Below are positions 1-9,765 of a stretch of 64,000 nucleotides of DNA, piece after piece. Within the stretch, counting starts at the first letter, position 1, and each line of letters begins with the position of its first letter. This DNA is from Gammaproteobacteria bacterium (lineage in GTDB: Bacteria; Gemmatimonadota; Gemmatimonadetes; Longimicrobiales; Gaopeijiaceae). Both the position numbers and the translations under genes were made by a program. The stretch spans positions 52,288 to 116,287 of the forward strand of contig JAPPJO010000075.1 in NCBI GenBank assembly GCA_028820325.1, read 5' to 3'. The notes beneath the pieces were generated by a model. That model was not told the origin of the DNA and ran no database searches. It saw only the letters and a program-made list of their open reading frames with translations.

Positions 1-2
1 AC

Positions 3-1136
3 CTCACCATCGTGTCCAACACGGACTGCCAGATGGCGGAGGCGTTCCAGCCCAAGGAGATCGGGGGCGACCACTTCCGCACCAGCGCCGTCTACCTGAC
101 CCAGGCGCACCCGAGGCAGACCGAGGGCTCGGACGTGTACATCGGCACGTCGATGGACCAGTTGTACGCCCAGCGCTTCGGCCAGGACACCCCGATTCCG
201 TCGATGCAGCTCTGCATCGAGAACGTGGACCAGTCGGGCGGCTGCGCGTACGGCTACACCTGCGTGTACACCGACTCCATCAGCTGGGCCTCCCCCACCG
301 AGCCGCTCCCCGTCATCCGCGATCCGCGGGTGGCTTTCGACCAGCTCTTCGGGGCCGGCAGCACCCCGGAGGATCGTGTGGCGCGCCGGCGTGAGAACCG
401 GAGCATCCTGGACTGGGTGGCCGCACGGGCCGCGCGCCTCAAGACGGAACTGGGGCTGGAGGACCGGGCCCGCCTCGACCGCTACATGGACAACATCCGC
501 GAGCTCGAGCGGCGCATCGAGATGACCGAGGCGCAGAACCGGAGCGGCGAGGCGCGAGAACTGCCAGAGGCCCCGGCCGGGGTGCCGGATTCCTTCCGCG
601 AGCACGTCGAGCAGATGTGGGACGTGCAGGCGCTCGCGTTCCAGTCCGACATGACGCGCGTCTTCTCGTTCAAGATGGGGCGCGACTCCTCGGCTCGGGT
701 CTTCCCCGAAAGCGGCACCGACAAGCCCTTCCACCCGGCCTCGCACCACGGCGGCAACCCGGAGGCGGTGTCGGAGTTCAACCTCATCAACCGCTACCAC
801 GTGAGCACGCTTCCCTACTTCCTGGAGAAGCTGAAGGGCATCGAGGAGGGCGACTCGAACCTGCTCGACAAGAGCATGATCCTCTACGGATCGGCGATGG
901 GCGACCCCAACCTGCACAACCACAAGCGGGTGCCCTTCATCGCGCTGGGCGGGGCCAACGGACGGCTGGAGGGTGGCCTGCACCTGAAGGCGCCGGACGG
1001 AACCCCGCTGGCCAACGCAATGCTCACCCTGCTGCACGCGCTCGGCCTCGACGACATGGACGGCTTCGGCAACAGCACCGGGGAATTCGCCCTGTCCATG
1101 CCGACCTCGATGGTGGAGCAGGCCAGCGGCAGCTGA
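3..1136 (+). CDS. DUF1552 domain-containing protein (5' truncated by window edge)
   Basis: The reading frame is open from the first bases of the window, so only the C-terminal ~377 residues are present. The text matches the DUF1552 family of large secreted proteins, which are typically encoded beside DUF1592/DUF1588 haem-motif proteins in Planctomycetes, Verrucomicrobia, Acidobacteria and Gemmatimonadota. Visible family features are a CSPTDSISW-like region (here YTDSISWASPTEPLP), a long charged helix around the LERRIEM segment, and conserved blocks such as HHGGNPEA and LYGSAMGDPN. The catalytic role of the family is unknown. A secreted ankyrin protein follows after 60 bases on the same strand, probably in the same operon. 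The usual N-terminal twin-arginine signal lies outside the window. Confidence 0.88.
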   Translation, partial: LTIVSNTDCQMAEAFQPKEIGGDHFRTSAVYLTQAHPRQTEGSDVYIGTSMDQLYAQRFGQDTPIPSMQLCIENVDQSGGCAYGYTCVYTDSISWASPTEPLPVIRDPRVAFDQLFGAGSTPEDRVARRRENRSILDWVAARAARLKTELGLEDRARLDRYMDNIRELERRIEMTEAQNRSGEARELPEAPAGVPDSFREHVEQMWDVQALAFQSDMTRVFSFKMGRDSSARVFPESGTDKPFHPASHHGGNPEAVSEFNLINRYHVSTLPYFLEKLKGIEEGDSNLLDKSMILYGSAMGDPNLHNHKRVPFIALGGANGRLEGGLHLKAPDGTPLANAMLTLLHALGLDDMDGFGNSTGEFALSMPTSMVEQASGS

Positions 1137-1196
1137 CGAACTCGGATCGGCCCCTCGCCCGCGGGGGGCCGCATCCAGGAAATAGCCGGAGGCGAG

Positions 1197-3038
1197 ATGA
1201 AGGACGGAAGAAGAAGTGCGCGCCCCCGCCTTGACGTGGTTGCGGCGCTGGTCGTGCTGCTGGTCGCGACCGCTGCGACTCCCCCCGACTCCCCCGTGGC
1301 CGACGCGGCCATGCGCGGAGAACTGGACGAGGTGAGGGAGCTGCTCAGGAGCGGCGCCGACGTGAACGCCCCCCAGAGCGACGGCCTGACCGCGCTGCAC
1401 TGGGCCGCCGACAACGGGGACGCCGCCGTGGCCCGCGTGCTGATCTACGCGGGTGCCAACCTGGCTCCGCTGACCCGCAACGACGCCTACACCCCGATGC
1501 ACATGGCGGCCCGCGGCGGGCACGCCGAGGTGATCGGGCAACTGGTGGAAGCCGGGGCCGATCCGGCGGTGGCGACCTCGCGCACCGGGGTAACTCCGAT
1601 GCACCTGGCGGCCAAGGCCGGCAGCGGCGAGGCGATCCGGACCTTGGCGGCCGGCGGGGCGGAGGTCGACGCGCGCGACCACCAGTGGGGCCAGACGCCG
1701 CTGATCTTCGCGGCCGGCTTCAACCGGCTGGTGGCCGTGAACACCCTGGTCGAGCTCGGCGCGGACGTATCGCTGACCGAAAACGTGCTGCACATGCCCA
1801 CCCGCTACGCGGTGGACAGGGCGGCCAGAGCGGCCCGCAACGAAGTGCTGGAGTCGTTCCGGGCGCAGTCCGACAACCCGGGCCTGTGGGCCCCCTCGCC
1901 GCAGCAGGTACAGGCGGCGTCGGAGGCGGCGTGGCGGGTGCAGGCGCTTTCTCCCGAGGAGATCATCGGCAAGGCCACCGACCAGGAGATGACGGAGAAC
2001 CAGCTCGCCCTGCTCCAGACCAACGCGCTCTCGTACCACGAGATGGTGGGGAACCAGGGCGGGCTGACCGCGCTGCTGCACGCCAGCCGCGACGGCTTCC
2101 GCGACGTGGTCCACGCCCTCCTCGACGCGGGCGCCGACGTCAACCAGGTGAGCGGGGGCGAGAGGAACAGCCCGCTCCTGATTGCGGCCATCAACGGGCA
2201 CTTCGACCTGATGCTCGAGCTCCTCGAGCGCGGCGCCGACCCCAGGCTGGCCGACCTCTCCGGGGCGACCCCGCTCTTCGCCGTCATCAACACCCAGTAC
2301 GCCCCCAAGACGCGCTACCCCCAGCAGCAGGCCTTCAAGCAGCAGGAGGCCACACACCTTGAGGTGATGGAGGCGCTGCTGGACGCGGGCGCCGATCCCA
2401 ACGTGCAGCTGGACCGCCACCTCTGGTACCTGGAGTACAATTTCGCCCAGTTGAGCGTGAACATGTGGGGCGCGTCCCCCTTCTGGCGGGCTGCCCACGG
2501 CACCGACGAGAAGGCGATGCGGCTGCTGCTCGAGTACGGCGCCGATCCCACCATCCCCACCCGCAGGCCCCCCTCGCGCAGGCGCGGCGGCTACGGTGGC
2601 GGCGGCGGCGATCAAGTCGACCCGTCAGGCCTTGCCCCGGTGCCCACCGGCGGCCCGGGCGTATTCCCCATCCACGCGGCCTCCGGGGTAGGGTACAGCG
2701 GTGGCGACGGGGCCGGTCGCGCGGGGGTGTCGCACATCCACGTCCCCAACGGCTGGATGCCGTCCGTGAAGCTGCTGGTCGAGGAGCTGGGCGCCGACGT
2801 GAACGCACGCGACCACAACGGCTACACCCCGCTGCACTTCGCGGCCGCGCGCGGCGACAACGAACTGATCCTCTACCTGGTGGAGAAGGGCGCCGACGTG
2901 ATGGCGGTGAGCCGGCGCGGCCAGACCGTGGTCGACATGGCCAACGGCCCGGTGCAGCGCATCCAGCCCTTCCCGGAGACCATCGCGCTGCTCGAGGGCA
3001 TGGGCGCCATCAACAACCACAACTGCGTTTCCTGCTGA
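1197..3038 (+). CDS. Secreted ankyrin-repeat protein
   Basis: The product has 613 residues. The ATG is preceded by GGAGGCG at suitable spacing. A basic N-terminus and a hydrophobic stretch at about residues 10-28 look like a signal peptide or anchor, so the protein is probably periplasmic or exported. At least eight ankyrin repeats are readable. Four run from about residues 60 to 200 (TALHWAA, TPMHMAA, TPMHLAA, TPLIFAA cores), with more after residue 285 and a last clear one near 540 (TPLHFAA). The array is interrupted around residues 460-500 by a Gly/Arg-rich low-complexity segment. The chain ends in a short CVSC tail. Ankyrin proteins of this kind often follow DUF1552 genes, as here. They bind proteins, and no enzymatic function is implied. 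Confidence 0.85.
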   Translation: MKDGRRSARPRLDVVAALVVLLVATAATPPDSPVADAAMRGELDEVRELLRSGADVNAPQSDGLTALHWAADNGDAAVARVLIYAGANLAPLTRNDAYTPMHMAARGGHAEVIGQLVEAGADPAVATSRTGVTPMHLAAKAGSGEAIRTLAAGGAEVDARDHQWGQTPLIFAAGFNRLVAVNTLVELGADVSLTENVLHMPTRYAVDRAARAARNEVLESFRAQSDNPGLWAPSPQQVQAASEAAWRVQALSPEEIIGKATDQEMTENQLALLQTNALSYHEMVGNQGGLTALLHASRDGFRDVVHALLDAGADVNQVSGGERNSPLLIAAINGHFDLMLELLERGADPRLADLSGATPLFAVINTQYAPKTRYPQQQAFKQQEATHLEVMEALLDAGADPNVQLDRHLWYLEYNFAQLSVNMWGASPFWRAAHGTDEKAMRLLLEYGADPTIPTRRPPSRRRGGYGGGGGDQVDPSGLAPVPTGGPGVFPIHAASGVGYSGGDGAGRAGVSHIHVPNGWMPSVKLLVEELGADVNARDHNGYTPLHFAAARGDNELILYLVEKGADVMAVSRRGQTVVDMANGPVQRIQPFPETIALLEGMGAINNHNCVSC

Positions 3039-3052
3039 CCGGATCGGGGCGC

Positions 3053-3076
3053 CGGGGCGGCCTCCCGCCCGCCCCG
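3053..3076. terminator. Candidate bidirectional terminator hairpin
   Basis: An 8-bp perfect inverted repeat, CGGGGCGG at 3053-3060 and CCGCCCCG at 3069-3076 with an 8-base loop, fills the gap between two convergent genes. There is no clear T-tract on either side, so the termination role is inferred from position and stem strength only. Confidence 0.4.
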
Positions 3077-3103
3077 CCTTCCGTCCACTTCTATTCGGCG
3101 CCG

Positions 3104-6100
3104 TCACCCTCCTCTTCTGAGCCACGCGTCCACGGGCAGGTCGTCGGTGGTCTGGGCGTCTTCGTCCACCCAGTAGTAGGGGCCGAAGGGGCGCGTCTCG
3201 GGCCATACCTCGTCGAGCGTATCGGCTTCATACAGCACCCCGTGCTGCATCACGTACTCCATGTCCATGGTGTTGCGGATGTCGTCCAGGGGGTTTGAGC
3301 GGAGCACCAGCAGGTCCGCGAGCTTGCCGGCCTCGATTGAGCCGATGTCCTGGTCGGCGCCCAGGAAGTACGCCCCACCCCAGGACGCCATGCGCAGCGC
3401 TCCGAGGGGACCCAGGCCGGCGGCCGCCATCCAGATCTCCCAGTGCATGCTGGTGCCGTGGTGCTCGCCGTGTCCGCCGAGCGCGCCATTTCCGCCCGCC
3501 GCCACGATGTCGGCCAGCCCCTGCGCGATCATCGGGAAGCTGTAGTCGGTTTCCGGTCTGAGCATCCGGCGGCGCAGGAAGGCGGTCATGCGCCAGGGCA
3601 TCCAGCGGCGCTGCTTCTCGTGCATCCAGACATCCGATTCCGCGTACCAGTATTCGATGTTCGCCGCGGTGGGGCTGTCGAACATGAAGGGGTTCGAGTA
3701 GACGGTTCCCGCCTGCGCGAAGAACTGCACGGCATCCGAGAAGAGCGGGATGACGCTCATCGGGTGTTCCTGCCCGGTATAGCCGTCCATCGCCTGGCCC
3801 AGGTTGTACTCGAGTTCGTAGCCTTCGGCCGTGAGGTTGAGGTTCCTGGCGCGGGCGACGTCCGCGATCCACTGGCGCCGGTCGCGCCGCGGGTGCGAAT
3901 GCTGCTTGAGCGAGACCGCGCCCCAGGACTGGAGACGGTCGATGGCGTCTTCGGTGGCCGCGTAGTCGCTGAGTTCCTCGTAGGGCAGGGGATCGCCCGT
4001 GGCGTAGCTGCGCGGGCCGATCATGCGCCCGGCGCGGATGAGTTCGGCGGTGGGGAAGGTGTTCTGGTGCCAGAGCGAGTTGTCGAGGCGCGTGGTGACG
4101 CCGTAGGCGAGATAGATGCCGGCCTCGTAGTCGCGCAGGGGCCGATGGCCGCGGTGCTCGCGGTTGCTGTGGGAATGCATGTCGACGAACCCGGGGACGA
4201 TGGTGCGTCCCGAGGCGTCGATGACGCGGTCGGCGCCCGCCGTATCGCACTCCCCGACGCACACGATGCGGCGTCCGTCCACCACCACCGTGCCGCGCTC
4301 CAGCACCTCGTCCTGGCCCGCGCCCGCCAGGGTCACCAGCCGCGCGTTGGTGAACGCGACCCGCCCGGTCACCTCGCGCCGCGGCACCTCCAGGCGGATG
4401 TCGAAGGTATCGGCGCGCTGGGCGGTGACGTCGTGGCGGTAGTAGCGCGCGGCGCTTCCGAACTCGACCGTGGAAGCATCGCGCCAGCGCGGGAACAGGC
4501 CGCCGGTGCGGCTCAGGCGCTCGATCGGAAGCGAGCTGTCGCGGCGGCTGAGCGCCACCGGGCCGCCGGCACCTTCCGCTGGCGCGAGCGGAGTCACCCA
4601 GATGTCGTTGGCCTCCTGGAAGGCCAGCCAGCGGCCGTCGGGTGAAGGCGCGACCTCCTCGGCGGACTCGAGGATCATGTGGACCCTGCGGTCCTCCCCG
4701 TCCCGCCCGACGGAGGCGACCTCGACCCCCGCGTTCGTGATCTCCGGATAGAAAATGCGTCCCTCCGGTCCCCACGACGGGGCCAGGATCGCCGTCCGCT
4801 GCACCCGGTCGGGGCCGCTGCCGGTGGGGAGCGCCACGCGCACCACGTGCGCCCCCTCCCCTCCGTCGGCCGGGAAGCGCTGCAGGTCCCACCAGGGGTT
4901 GTGCGTGACGGTACGTCCGCGCAGGGTGGCCCCCGACCCCCGGGCGACCACGATCTCGCTCCCGTCGGGGCTCCACGCCGCGTTTACGTACTCCCCGCGC
5001 GCTGCGCTTACCTGGACGGGTGTGCCGCCTCCCGCGCGCACCTTCCAGACGTGGCCGCCCCCGGTGTCGTCGAGGGTCGTGAAGGCGATCCACTCCCCGT
5101 CCGGCGACCAGGCCGGCCCGAACTCCTGCACGGGCACGAAGTCCCCGGGTGTGGCTCGGCGCGGCGTGCCAGACGGCAGATCGGCCACCCAGACCCGCCC
5201 GATCGCCTGGAAGGCCACGGTGGAGCCGTCCGGCGACGCGGTGTGCCAGCGCAGAAACTCGGCCTCGAAGGGGCCGTCCTCGATGCGGAACTCAAGCCGC
5301 GCGCGCTCCGAGATAGTGCGCTGCACCCGCGCCTCGAAAGGAACCGGACGCACGTCGCCGGACTCGATGTCCACCAGGCCGATGCCCCCGCCCCCGGAGA
5401 TCACGATCGTGCCCCCGTCCGCCGACCACGAGTACCCGGGCAGAACCCGCAGGCTCTTGTCCCCGCTCTCCACCGCGATGTTGATCGGGTCGACCAGCTT
5501 GCGCTCCGCGCCCGTCTCCAGGTCGAGCAGCCAGAGCGCGGTGCGCGGGCTGAAGCGGTGGCCCTTGAACGACACGGTGGCGGCCGGCAGGTGGCGGGCG
5601 AAGGCGAGCCAGCGCCCGTCCGGGGAGGCCTCCGGGGCGAACGCGCCCCCGCTCGAGCGCCGTCCGGCTCCCGTGCTGAACGAGGTCCCGCTGGTGATGT
5701 CGATGATGCGCCCGCTCTGCACATCGACGCGCCGGATCTGGTAGGCGCCGTCGAGCGCGTCTCGGTCGCGGCCTCCCTCGACGTCGTGGTAGTAGACGTA
5801 GCGCCCGTCCGGCGACACCGACGGCCAGTGCGCCCCGCCGTCGTCCACCAGCCGCACACCGGCGCCCCCGTCCCGGTGGTGCATCCAGATGCCCAGGCCG
5901 TTCTCCCCCACCCCGCCGCGCGCGATCGGGTCGCGCCGCACCACGATGAACTCGCCGTCGGGCGTCCACGCCGGGGTGACCGCACGCGAGTTCAGGTCGT
6001 GGAAGACCGCTCGCGCGTTCGATCCGTCGGCGTCCATGACCCACAGGTTGTCCTGCCCCCCGCGGTCCGAGATGAAGGCGATGCTCGCCCCGTCCGGCGA

Positions 6101-6445
6101 GATGCGCGGGTGGTAGTTGACCGCCACCCCGCTCTCCTGGGTGAGCGACTCCCCCGCGCCGCCCTCCGCCGGCACCCGGTAGATGTGGCCCAACAGGTCG
6201 AACACGACCCAGGAGCCGTCTGGCGCCAGGTCCACCGACATGCGCGTCCCCTCGGTGGTGGTGAAGTCGATTTCGCGGGTCTGGCCGCGGGGCAGGCGCA
6301 CGTCCCAGCCGTCCTGTGCAGCTGCGGGGTGAGCCGAAGCCGCAAGCGAGCAGACCAGCAGACCGACGGCCGCCATCGCGGCGGTGGGGAAACGTGTCGA
6401 AAAGAGATGTCGACGCCCTACGGGCAGGGTGGTCGTGACGCGCAT
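3104..6445 (-). CDS. Secreted TolB-like propeller / amidohydrolase fusion protein
   Basis: The product has 1113 residues. I chose the ATG at 6445 because GGAGGT lies just upstream and the protein then starts with a normal Sec signal ending near the ASAHPAAAQ segment; longer in-frame starts have no such features. Residues ~50-700 hold many WD40/PD40 TolB-type blades with the repeated SPDG turn (ISPDGASIAF, VSPDGRYVYY, ASPDGRWLAF, WSPDGEWIAF). The last ~400 residues are an amidohydrolase superfamily barrel, with PGFVDMHSHS supplying the HxH metal pair, then QHSHPRR and GHGEHHG. It ends with the typical GSIEAGKLADLLVL strand. The family hydrolyses C-N bonds, sometimes of dipeptides, but the substrate here is unknown. 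It is convergent with the ankyrin gene and divergent from the DUF1592-type gene. Confidence 0.9.
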   Translation of the reverse strand: MRVTTTLPVGRRHLFSTRFPTAAMAAVGLLVCSLAASAHPAAAQDGWDVRLPRGQTREIDFTTTEGTRMSVDLAPDGSWVVFDLLGHIYRVPAEGGAGESLTQESGVAVNYHPRISPDGASIAFISDRGGQDNLWVMDADGSNARAVFHDLNSRAVTPAWTPDGEFIVVRRDPIARGGVGENGLGIWMHHRDGGAGVRLVDDGGAHWPSVSPDGRYVYYHDVEGGRDRDALDGAYQIRRVDVQSGRIIDITSGTSFSTGAGRRSSGGAFAPEASPDGRWLAFARHLPAATVSFKGHRFSPRTALWLLDLETGAERKLVDPINIAVESGDKSLRVLPGYSWSADGGTIVISGGGGIGLVDIESGDVRPVPFEARVQRTISERARLEFRIEDGPFEAEFLRWHTASPDGSTVAFQAIGRVWVADLPSGTPRRATPGDFVPVQEFGPAWSPDGEWIAFTTLDDTGGGHVWKVRAGGGTPVQVSAARGEYVNAAWSPDGSEIVVARGSGATLRGRTVTHNPWWDLQRFPADGGEGAHVVRVALPTGSGPDRVQRTAILAPSWGPEGRIFYPEITNAGVEVASVGRDGEDRRVHMILESAEEVAPSPDGRWLAFQEANDIWVTPLAPAEGAGGPVALSRRDSSLPIERLSRTGGLFPRWRDASTVEFGSAARYYRHDVTAQRADTFDIRLEVPRREVTGRVAFTNARLVTLAGAGQDEVLERGTVVVDGRRIVCVGECDTAGADRVIDASGRTIVPGFVDMHSHSNREHRGHRPLRDYEAGIYLAYGVTTRLDNSLWHQNTFPTAELIRAGRMIGPRSYATGDPLPYEELSDYAATEDAIDRLQSWGAVSLKQHSHPRRDRRQWIADVARARNLNLTAEGYELEYNLGQAMDGYTGQEHPMSVIPLFSDAVQFFAQAGTVYSNPFMFDSPTAANIEYWYAESDVWMHEKQRRWMPWRMTAFLRRRMLRPETDYSFPMIAQGLADIVAAGGNGALGGHGEHHGTSMHWEIWMAAAGLGPLGALRMASWGGAYFLGADQDIGSIEAGKLADLLVLRSNPLDDIRNTMDMEYVMQHGVLYEADTLDEVWPETRPFGPYYWVDEDAQTTDDLPVDAWLRRGG

Positions 6446-6603
6446 CGGAGACCTCCGGGACCAGCGGTGGGGAGACAATCGCCCAAGGGTCGATAGTGCC
6501 GCTCCGCGCGACTCCCGCGCAAGCGGATTCCGGCGGCGTCCAGGCAGGCGGCCAGCCCCGCAGGTGGGCGGGCGCGTCCCTGGGGCAGCGGTGCAAATCA
6601 CGC

Positions 6604-6632
6604 TTGACAAGCCCGCTTCTTCCCCCGCTATT
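6604..6632 (+). promoter_or_regulatory. Weak candidate sigma-70 promoter for the DUF1592-type gene
   Basis: A perfect TTGACA at 6604-6609 lies in the divergent intergenic region. The hexamer 17 bases further on is GCTATT (6627-6632), a poor -10 element. The call depends on position and the -35 only. Confidence 0.3.
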
Positions 6633-6711
6633 GAAGCTTGTGTCGGTGCGTCCGTTTCGGCGCCGGCGCCGCGCATGATTCGATGCGTCTTGTCAATCGA
6701 GGGGAGGCACG

Positions 6712-9168
6712 ATGAGGATACTTGTCGCCGGAATGATGGTTCTCGGCGTGGCCATCGCAGGCAACGATCCCGGGATTTCATTGGCTGACGGACCCTGGGG
6801 CGCGGAGCCCGCGGCACCCGTCTCGCCCGCGCCCGCGGTGAACCCCACCGGCGCGCCGCACCCCGCCCCTGAGACCCTCACCGGCCTGGTGCGCACCTAT
6901 TGCGTCGTGTGCCACAACGACGTCCTCCTGACCGGCAACACCACCCTGCAGGCCTTCGAGGTCGAGAACGCGACCGACAACGCCCAGACCGCCGAGCGCA
7001 TGATCATGAAGCTGCGCGCCGGCATGATGCCGCCCCCGGGCTTTCCCCGGCCCGGCGGCGACTCCCTGCTGGCGCTGGTCGAGACGCTCGAGTCCACCCT
7101 AGACGAGGCCGCGGCGCGCAATCCCAACCCCGGCAACCGCACCTTCCAGCGCCTCAACCGCGCCGAGTACGAGGCCTCCGTCGAGAGCCTGCTGGGGCTC
7201 AGGATCGACGCCGGCCTCTACCTGCCCCTCGACACCAAGAGCGCCAATTTCGACAACATCGCCGATGTCCAGCTGCTCTCCCCCACGCTCATGGACGCGT
7301 ATCTGAACGCGGCCGCGGAGATCAGCCGGCTGGCGGTGGGCAACCTCGAAGTCCAGCCCAGCGAGACCACCTACTCCAAGTCCGGCTACTTCTCCCAGTG
7401 GGAGCGCATCGACGGGGCGCCCTTCGGCACCCGCGGAGGAATCTCCGCCCTGCACAACTTCCCCGCCGATGGCGAGTACAGCGTGAAGATGGCGTTCGAC
7501 CACACGACCACCGGAGAGTTCTTCGGCAACGTCACCCAGGGCGAACAGATCGAGATCTCCATCGACGGAGAGCGCGTGGCGCTGCTCAACGTCGACCAGT
7601 TCATGCACGTCGCCGACCCAAACGGAGCGAACCAGGAGAGCCAGTCCTTCTTCGTCACCGCCGGGCCGCACGAAGTCTCGGCGGTCTTCCTCAAGCAGTT
7701 CGAGGGGCCGGTGCCCGACCTCATGTCGCGTCACGACTGGTCGCTGGCCGATCGCCGCATCGGCGCGGACGGGTACGGCATCACCGCCCTCCCGCACATC
7801 AAGGATCTGACCATTGCGGGCCCGTTCCAGGTGACCGGCGTGTCCGAGAACCCGGTTCGCCGCCACATCTTTACCTGCCGTCCCACCGCCCCCGGGGAAG
7901 CGGAGGCTTGCGCGCGCGACATCGTGACCCGTCTCGGCTCCGCCGCGTTCCGGCGCTCACTGACCGAACTCGACACCTCCGAACTCATGGAGTTCTACCG
8001 CCAGGGTGAGGACGCGGCCGGCTTCGAGACCGGTGTGCGGCTCGCCCTGCAGGCGATCCTGGCGAGCCCGGACTTCGTGTTCCGCTTCGAGCCGGTTGCG
8101 GGCAGCGCGCGCGACGGCAGCTATCGTATCAGCGAGCTGGCCCTGGCCAGCCGGCTCTCCTACTTCCTCTGGGGCACGCCTCCCGACGAGGAACTGGTGT
8201 CGCTGGCCGAGCGCGGCCGGCTCTCGGAAAACCTGCGGGACCAGGTCGAGCGCATGATCGCCGACCCGCGTTCCGACGCGCTCGGCACCCGCTTCGCCAA
8301 CCAGTGGCTGCGCCTCCAGGACCTGGATCTGGTGCATCCGGACCGCCTTATGTTCCCCGACTACCACCAGCAACTGGCCGATGCCATGACGAGGGAGACG
8401 GAACTCCTCTTCATGAACCTGGTGCGCGAGGACCGGAGCTTCCTCGAGCTCTACACGGCCGACTACACCTTCGTGAACGAACGGCTGGCGAAGCACTACG
8501 AGATCCCGGGGGTCGTGGGCGAGGAGTTCCAGCGCGTCGAGTACCCGGACGACCGCCGGGCCGGCATCTTCGGCCACGGCAGCGTCCTCACCCTTACCTC
8601 GGTGGCCAACCGCACCTCCCCGGTGTTGCGCGGCAAGTGGGTGATGGAGGTGGTTCTGGGCACGCCGCCACCGCCCCCTCCGCCGGGCGTTCCCGACCTG
8701 GAGGAGACCGAAGCCGTCGAGGGCACCACCATCCTGACGACGCGCGAGCGCATGGAGCGGCACCGGGCGAGCCCGGTGTGCAACGCCTGCCACCAGTTCA
8801 TGGACCCGATCGGGCTGGCGCTCGACAACTTCGACGTGACCGGCAAGTGGCGCATCCGCGAGCACGGCATCCCGCTCGACACCCGCGGAACCTTCTACGA
8901 CGGGAGCGATGTGACCAGCCCGCAGGAACTGCGCGCGGTGCTGCTGGAGCGTCCGGAACCGCTGATCCGCCACTTCACCGCAAACCTGATGGCGTACGCG
9001 CTCGGTCGCCGAATGGAGTACTACGACCAGCCGGAGATCCGCGAGATCGCGCGCAAGGCGGCGGTCGAAGGCAACCCCATGTCGGCCTTCATCCGCGGCG
9101 TGGTCGAGAGCGAGGCCTTCCAGATGAAGAGCGCCGCCACGGTGGAGGACGCACAGAGCGGCAGTTGA
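6712..9168 (+). CDS. DUF1592/DUF1588/DUF1585 haem-motif protein (planctomycete cytochrome C type)
   Basis: The product has 818 residues and an N-terminal signal. The ATG is preceded by GGGGAGG. A c-type haem motif, CVVCH, sits at residues 64-68, so the protein is probably a periplasmic cytochrome. The following domains match the family series DUF1587, DUF1595, DUF1592, DUF1588 and DUF1585; readable landmarks are FQRLNRAEYEASVESLLG, SRLSYFLWGTPPDEEL, the Pro-rich GTPPPPPPPGVP, and ACHQFMDPIGLALDNFD. The last block contains a second CxxCH (CNACH). The family co-occurs with DUF1552 proteins, and one lies at the left edge of the window. Its function is unknown; an extracellular oxidative or electron-transfer role is often presumed. 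Here the gene stands alone, since the next gene is on the other strand. Confidence 0.88.
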   Translation: MRILVAGMMVLGVAIAGNDPGISLADGPWGAEPAAPVSPAPAVNPTGAPHPAPETLTGLVRTYCVVCHNDVLLTGNTTLQAFEVENATDNAQTAERMIMKLRAGMMPPPGFPRPGGDSLLALVETLESTLDEAAARNPNPGNRTFQRLNRAEYEASVESLLGLRIDAGLYLPLDTKSANFDNIADVQLLSPTLMDAYLNAAAEISRLAVGNLEVQPSETTYSKSGYFSQWERIDGAPFGTRGGISALHNFPADGEYSVKMAFDHTTTGEFFGNVTQGEQIEISIDGERVALLNVDQFMHVADPNGANQESQSFFVTAGPHEVSAVFLKQFEGPVPDLMSRHDWSLADRRIGADGYGITALPHIKDLTIAGPFQVTGVSENPVRRHIFTCRPTAPGEAEACARDIVTRLGSAAFRRSLTELDTSELMEFYRQGEDAAGFETGVRLALQAILASPDFVFRFEPVAGSARDGSYRISELALASRLSYFLWGTPPDEELVSLAERGRLSENLRDQVERMIADPRSDALGTRFANQWLRLQDLDLVHPDRLMFPDYHQQLADAMTRETELLFMNLVREDRSFLELYTADYTFVNERLAKHYEIPGVVGEEFQRVEYPDDRRAGIFGHGSVLTLTSVANRTSPVLRGKWVMEVVLGTPPPPPPPGVPDLEETEAVEGTTILTTRERMERHRASPVCNACHQFMDPIGLALDNFDVTGKWRIREHGIPLDTRGTFYDGSDVTSPQELRAVLLERPEPLIRHFTANLMAYALGRRMEYYDQPEIREIARKAAVEGNPMSAFIRGVVESEAFQMKSAATVEDAQSGS

Positions 9169-9187
9169 TCCGTCCTATGGTGGGGTA

Positions 9188-9210
9188 GGTGCCGGTGGTG
9201 CGCCGGCACC
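9188..9210. terminator. Candidate bidirectional terminator hairpin
   Basis: A perfect 8-bp stem, GGTGCCGG at 9188-9195 and CCGGCACC at 9203-9210 with a 7-base loop, lies between the convergent cytochrome-like and ferritin genes. No T-run follows on either strand. Confidence 0.45.
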
Positions 9211-9214
9211 CGCT

Positions 9215-9718
9215 TCACGCCTCGGATTCACCCTGCCGCTGGCCGAGTTCCGTCTCCAGCAGCAGCAGCGCGGATTTGTCGTCGCCCGCCAGGCGCAGCC
9301 GGTCGACGATGTCGGAGGCGACCTTCTCCTCCTGCACCTGCTCGTTGACGAACCACTGCAGCATCACCTGGGTGGGGTAGTCGGTCTCCTCCACGGCGAG
9401 GCGGTATAGTTCGCCGATGAGCGCGGTCACCTTGCGTTCGTGGGCCAGCGCCGCCTGGAACACTTCCAGGGGCGAGCCGAACTCCGAGGGCGGGGCGTCG
9501 ATGCGGCCTAGATCGACCCGACCCTCGCGGTCGTTCACGAAGTCGAAAATGCGCAGCGCGTGCTCCCGCTCCTCGTCCGACTGCATGCGCATCCAGTGGG
9601 CGAAGCCGGGGTATCCCGTCCGCTCGAAGTACGCGCTCATGGCGAGGTAGTACTGGCTGGCGTAGAACTCCTGCACTATCTGCTCGTTGAGCGCCGCCTC
9701 GACTCTGTCTCCAATCAT
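9215..9718 (-). CDS. Ferritin (non-haem, ferritin-like iron storage)
   Basis: The product has 167 residues, the usual bacterial ferritin length. The start at 9718 gives the family N-terminus (VEAALNEQIVQEFYASQYYLAM), and an AGGA sits just upstream. The four-helix bundle carries ferroxidase-centre residues: a Glu in the first helix, the EEREHALRIFDFVNDREG block with the Glu and His pair, a Glu in helix C (ALAHERKVT) and EQVQEEK in helix D. Ferritins oxidise Fe(II) and store Fe(III) in the cytoplasm. The gene is 47 bases upstream of the gamma-glutamyltransferase stop on the same strand reading, so it is transcribed ahead of no obvious partner and probably stands alone. Confidence 0.93.
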   Translation of the reverse strand: MIGDRVEAALNEQIVQEFYASQYYLAMSAYFERTGYPGFAHWMRMQSDEEREHALRIFDFVNDREGRVDLGRIDAPPSEFGSPLEVFQAALAHERKVTALIGELYRLAVEETDYPTQVMLQWFVNEQVQEEKVASDIVDRLRLAGDDKSALLLLETELGQRQGESEA

Positions 9719-9765
9719 CTGTTCCTGTGTCCCGTGGGTTGGTGAAGAAGGCTGGTTCCGCGCGT

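Noticed and set aside
9246..9270. CAG trinucleotide repeat in the ferritin gene
   Set aside because: It is short and simply encodes a Leu run near the ferritin C-terminus on the minus strand.
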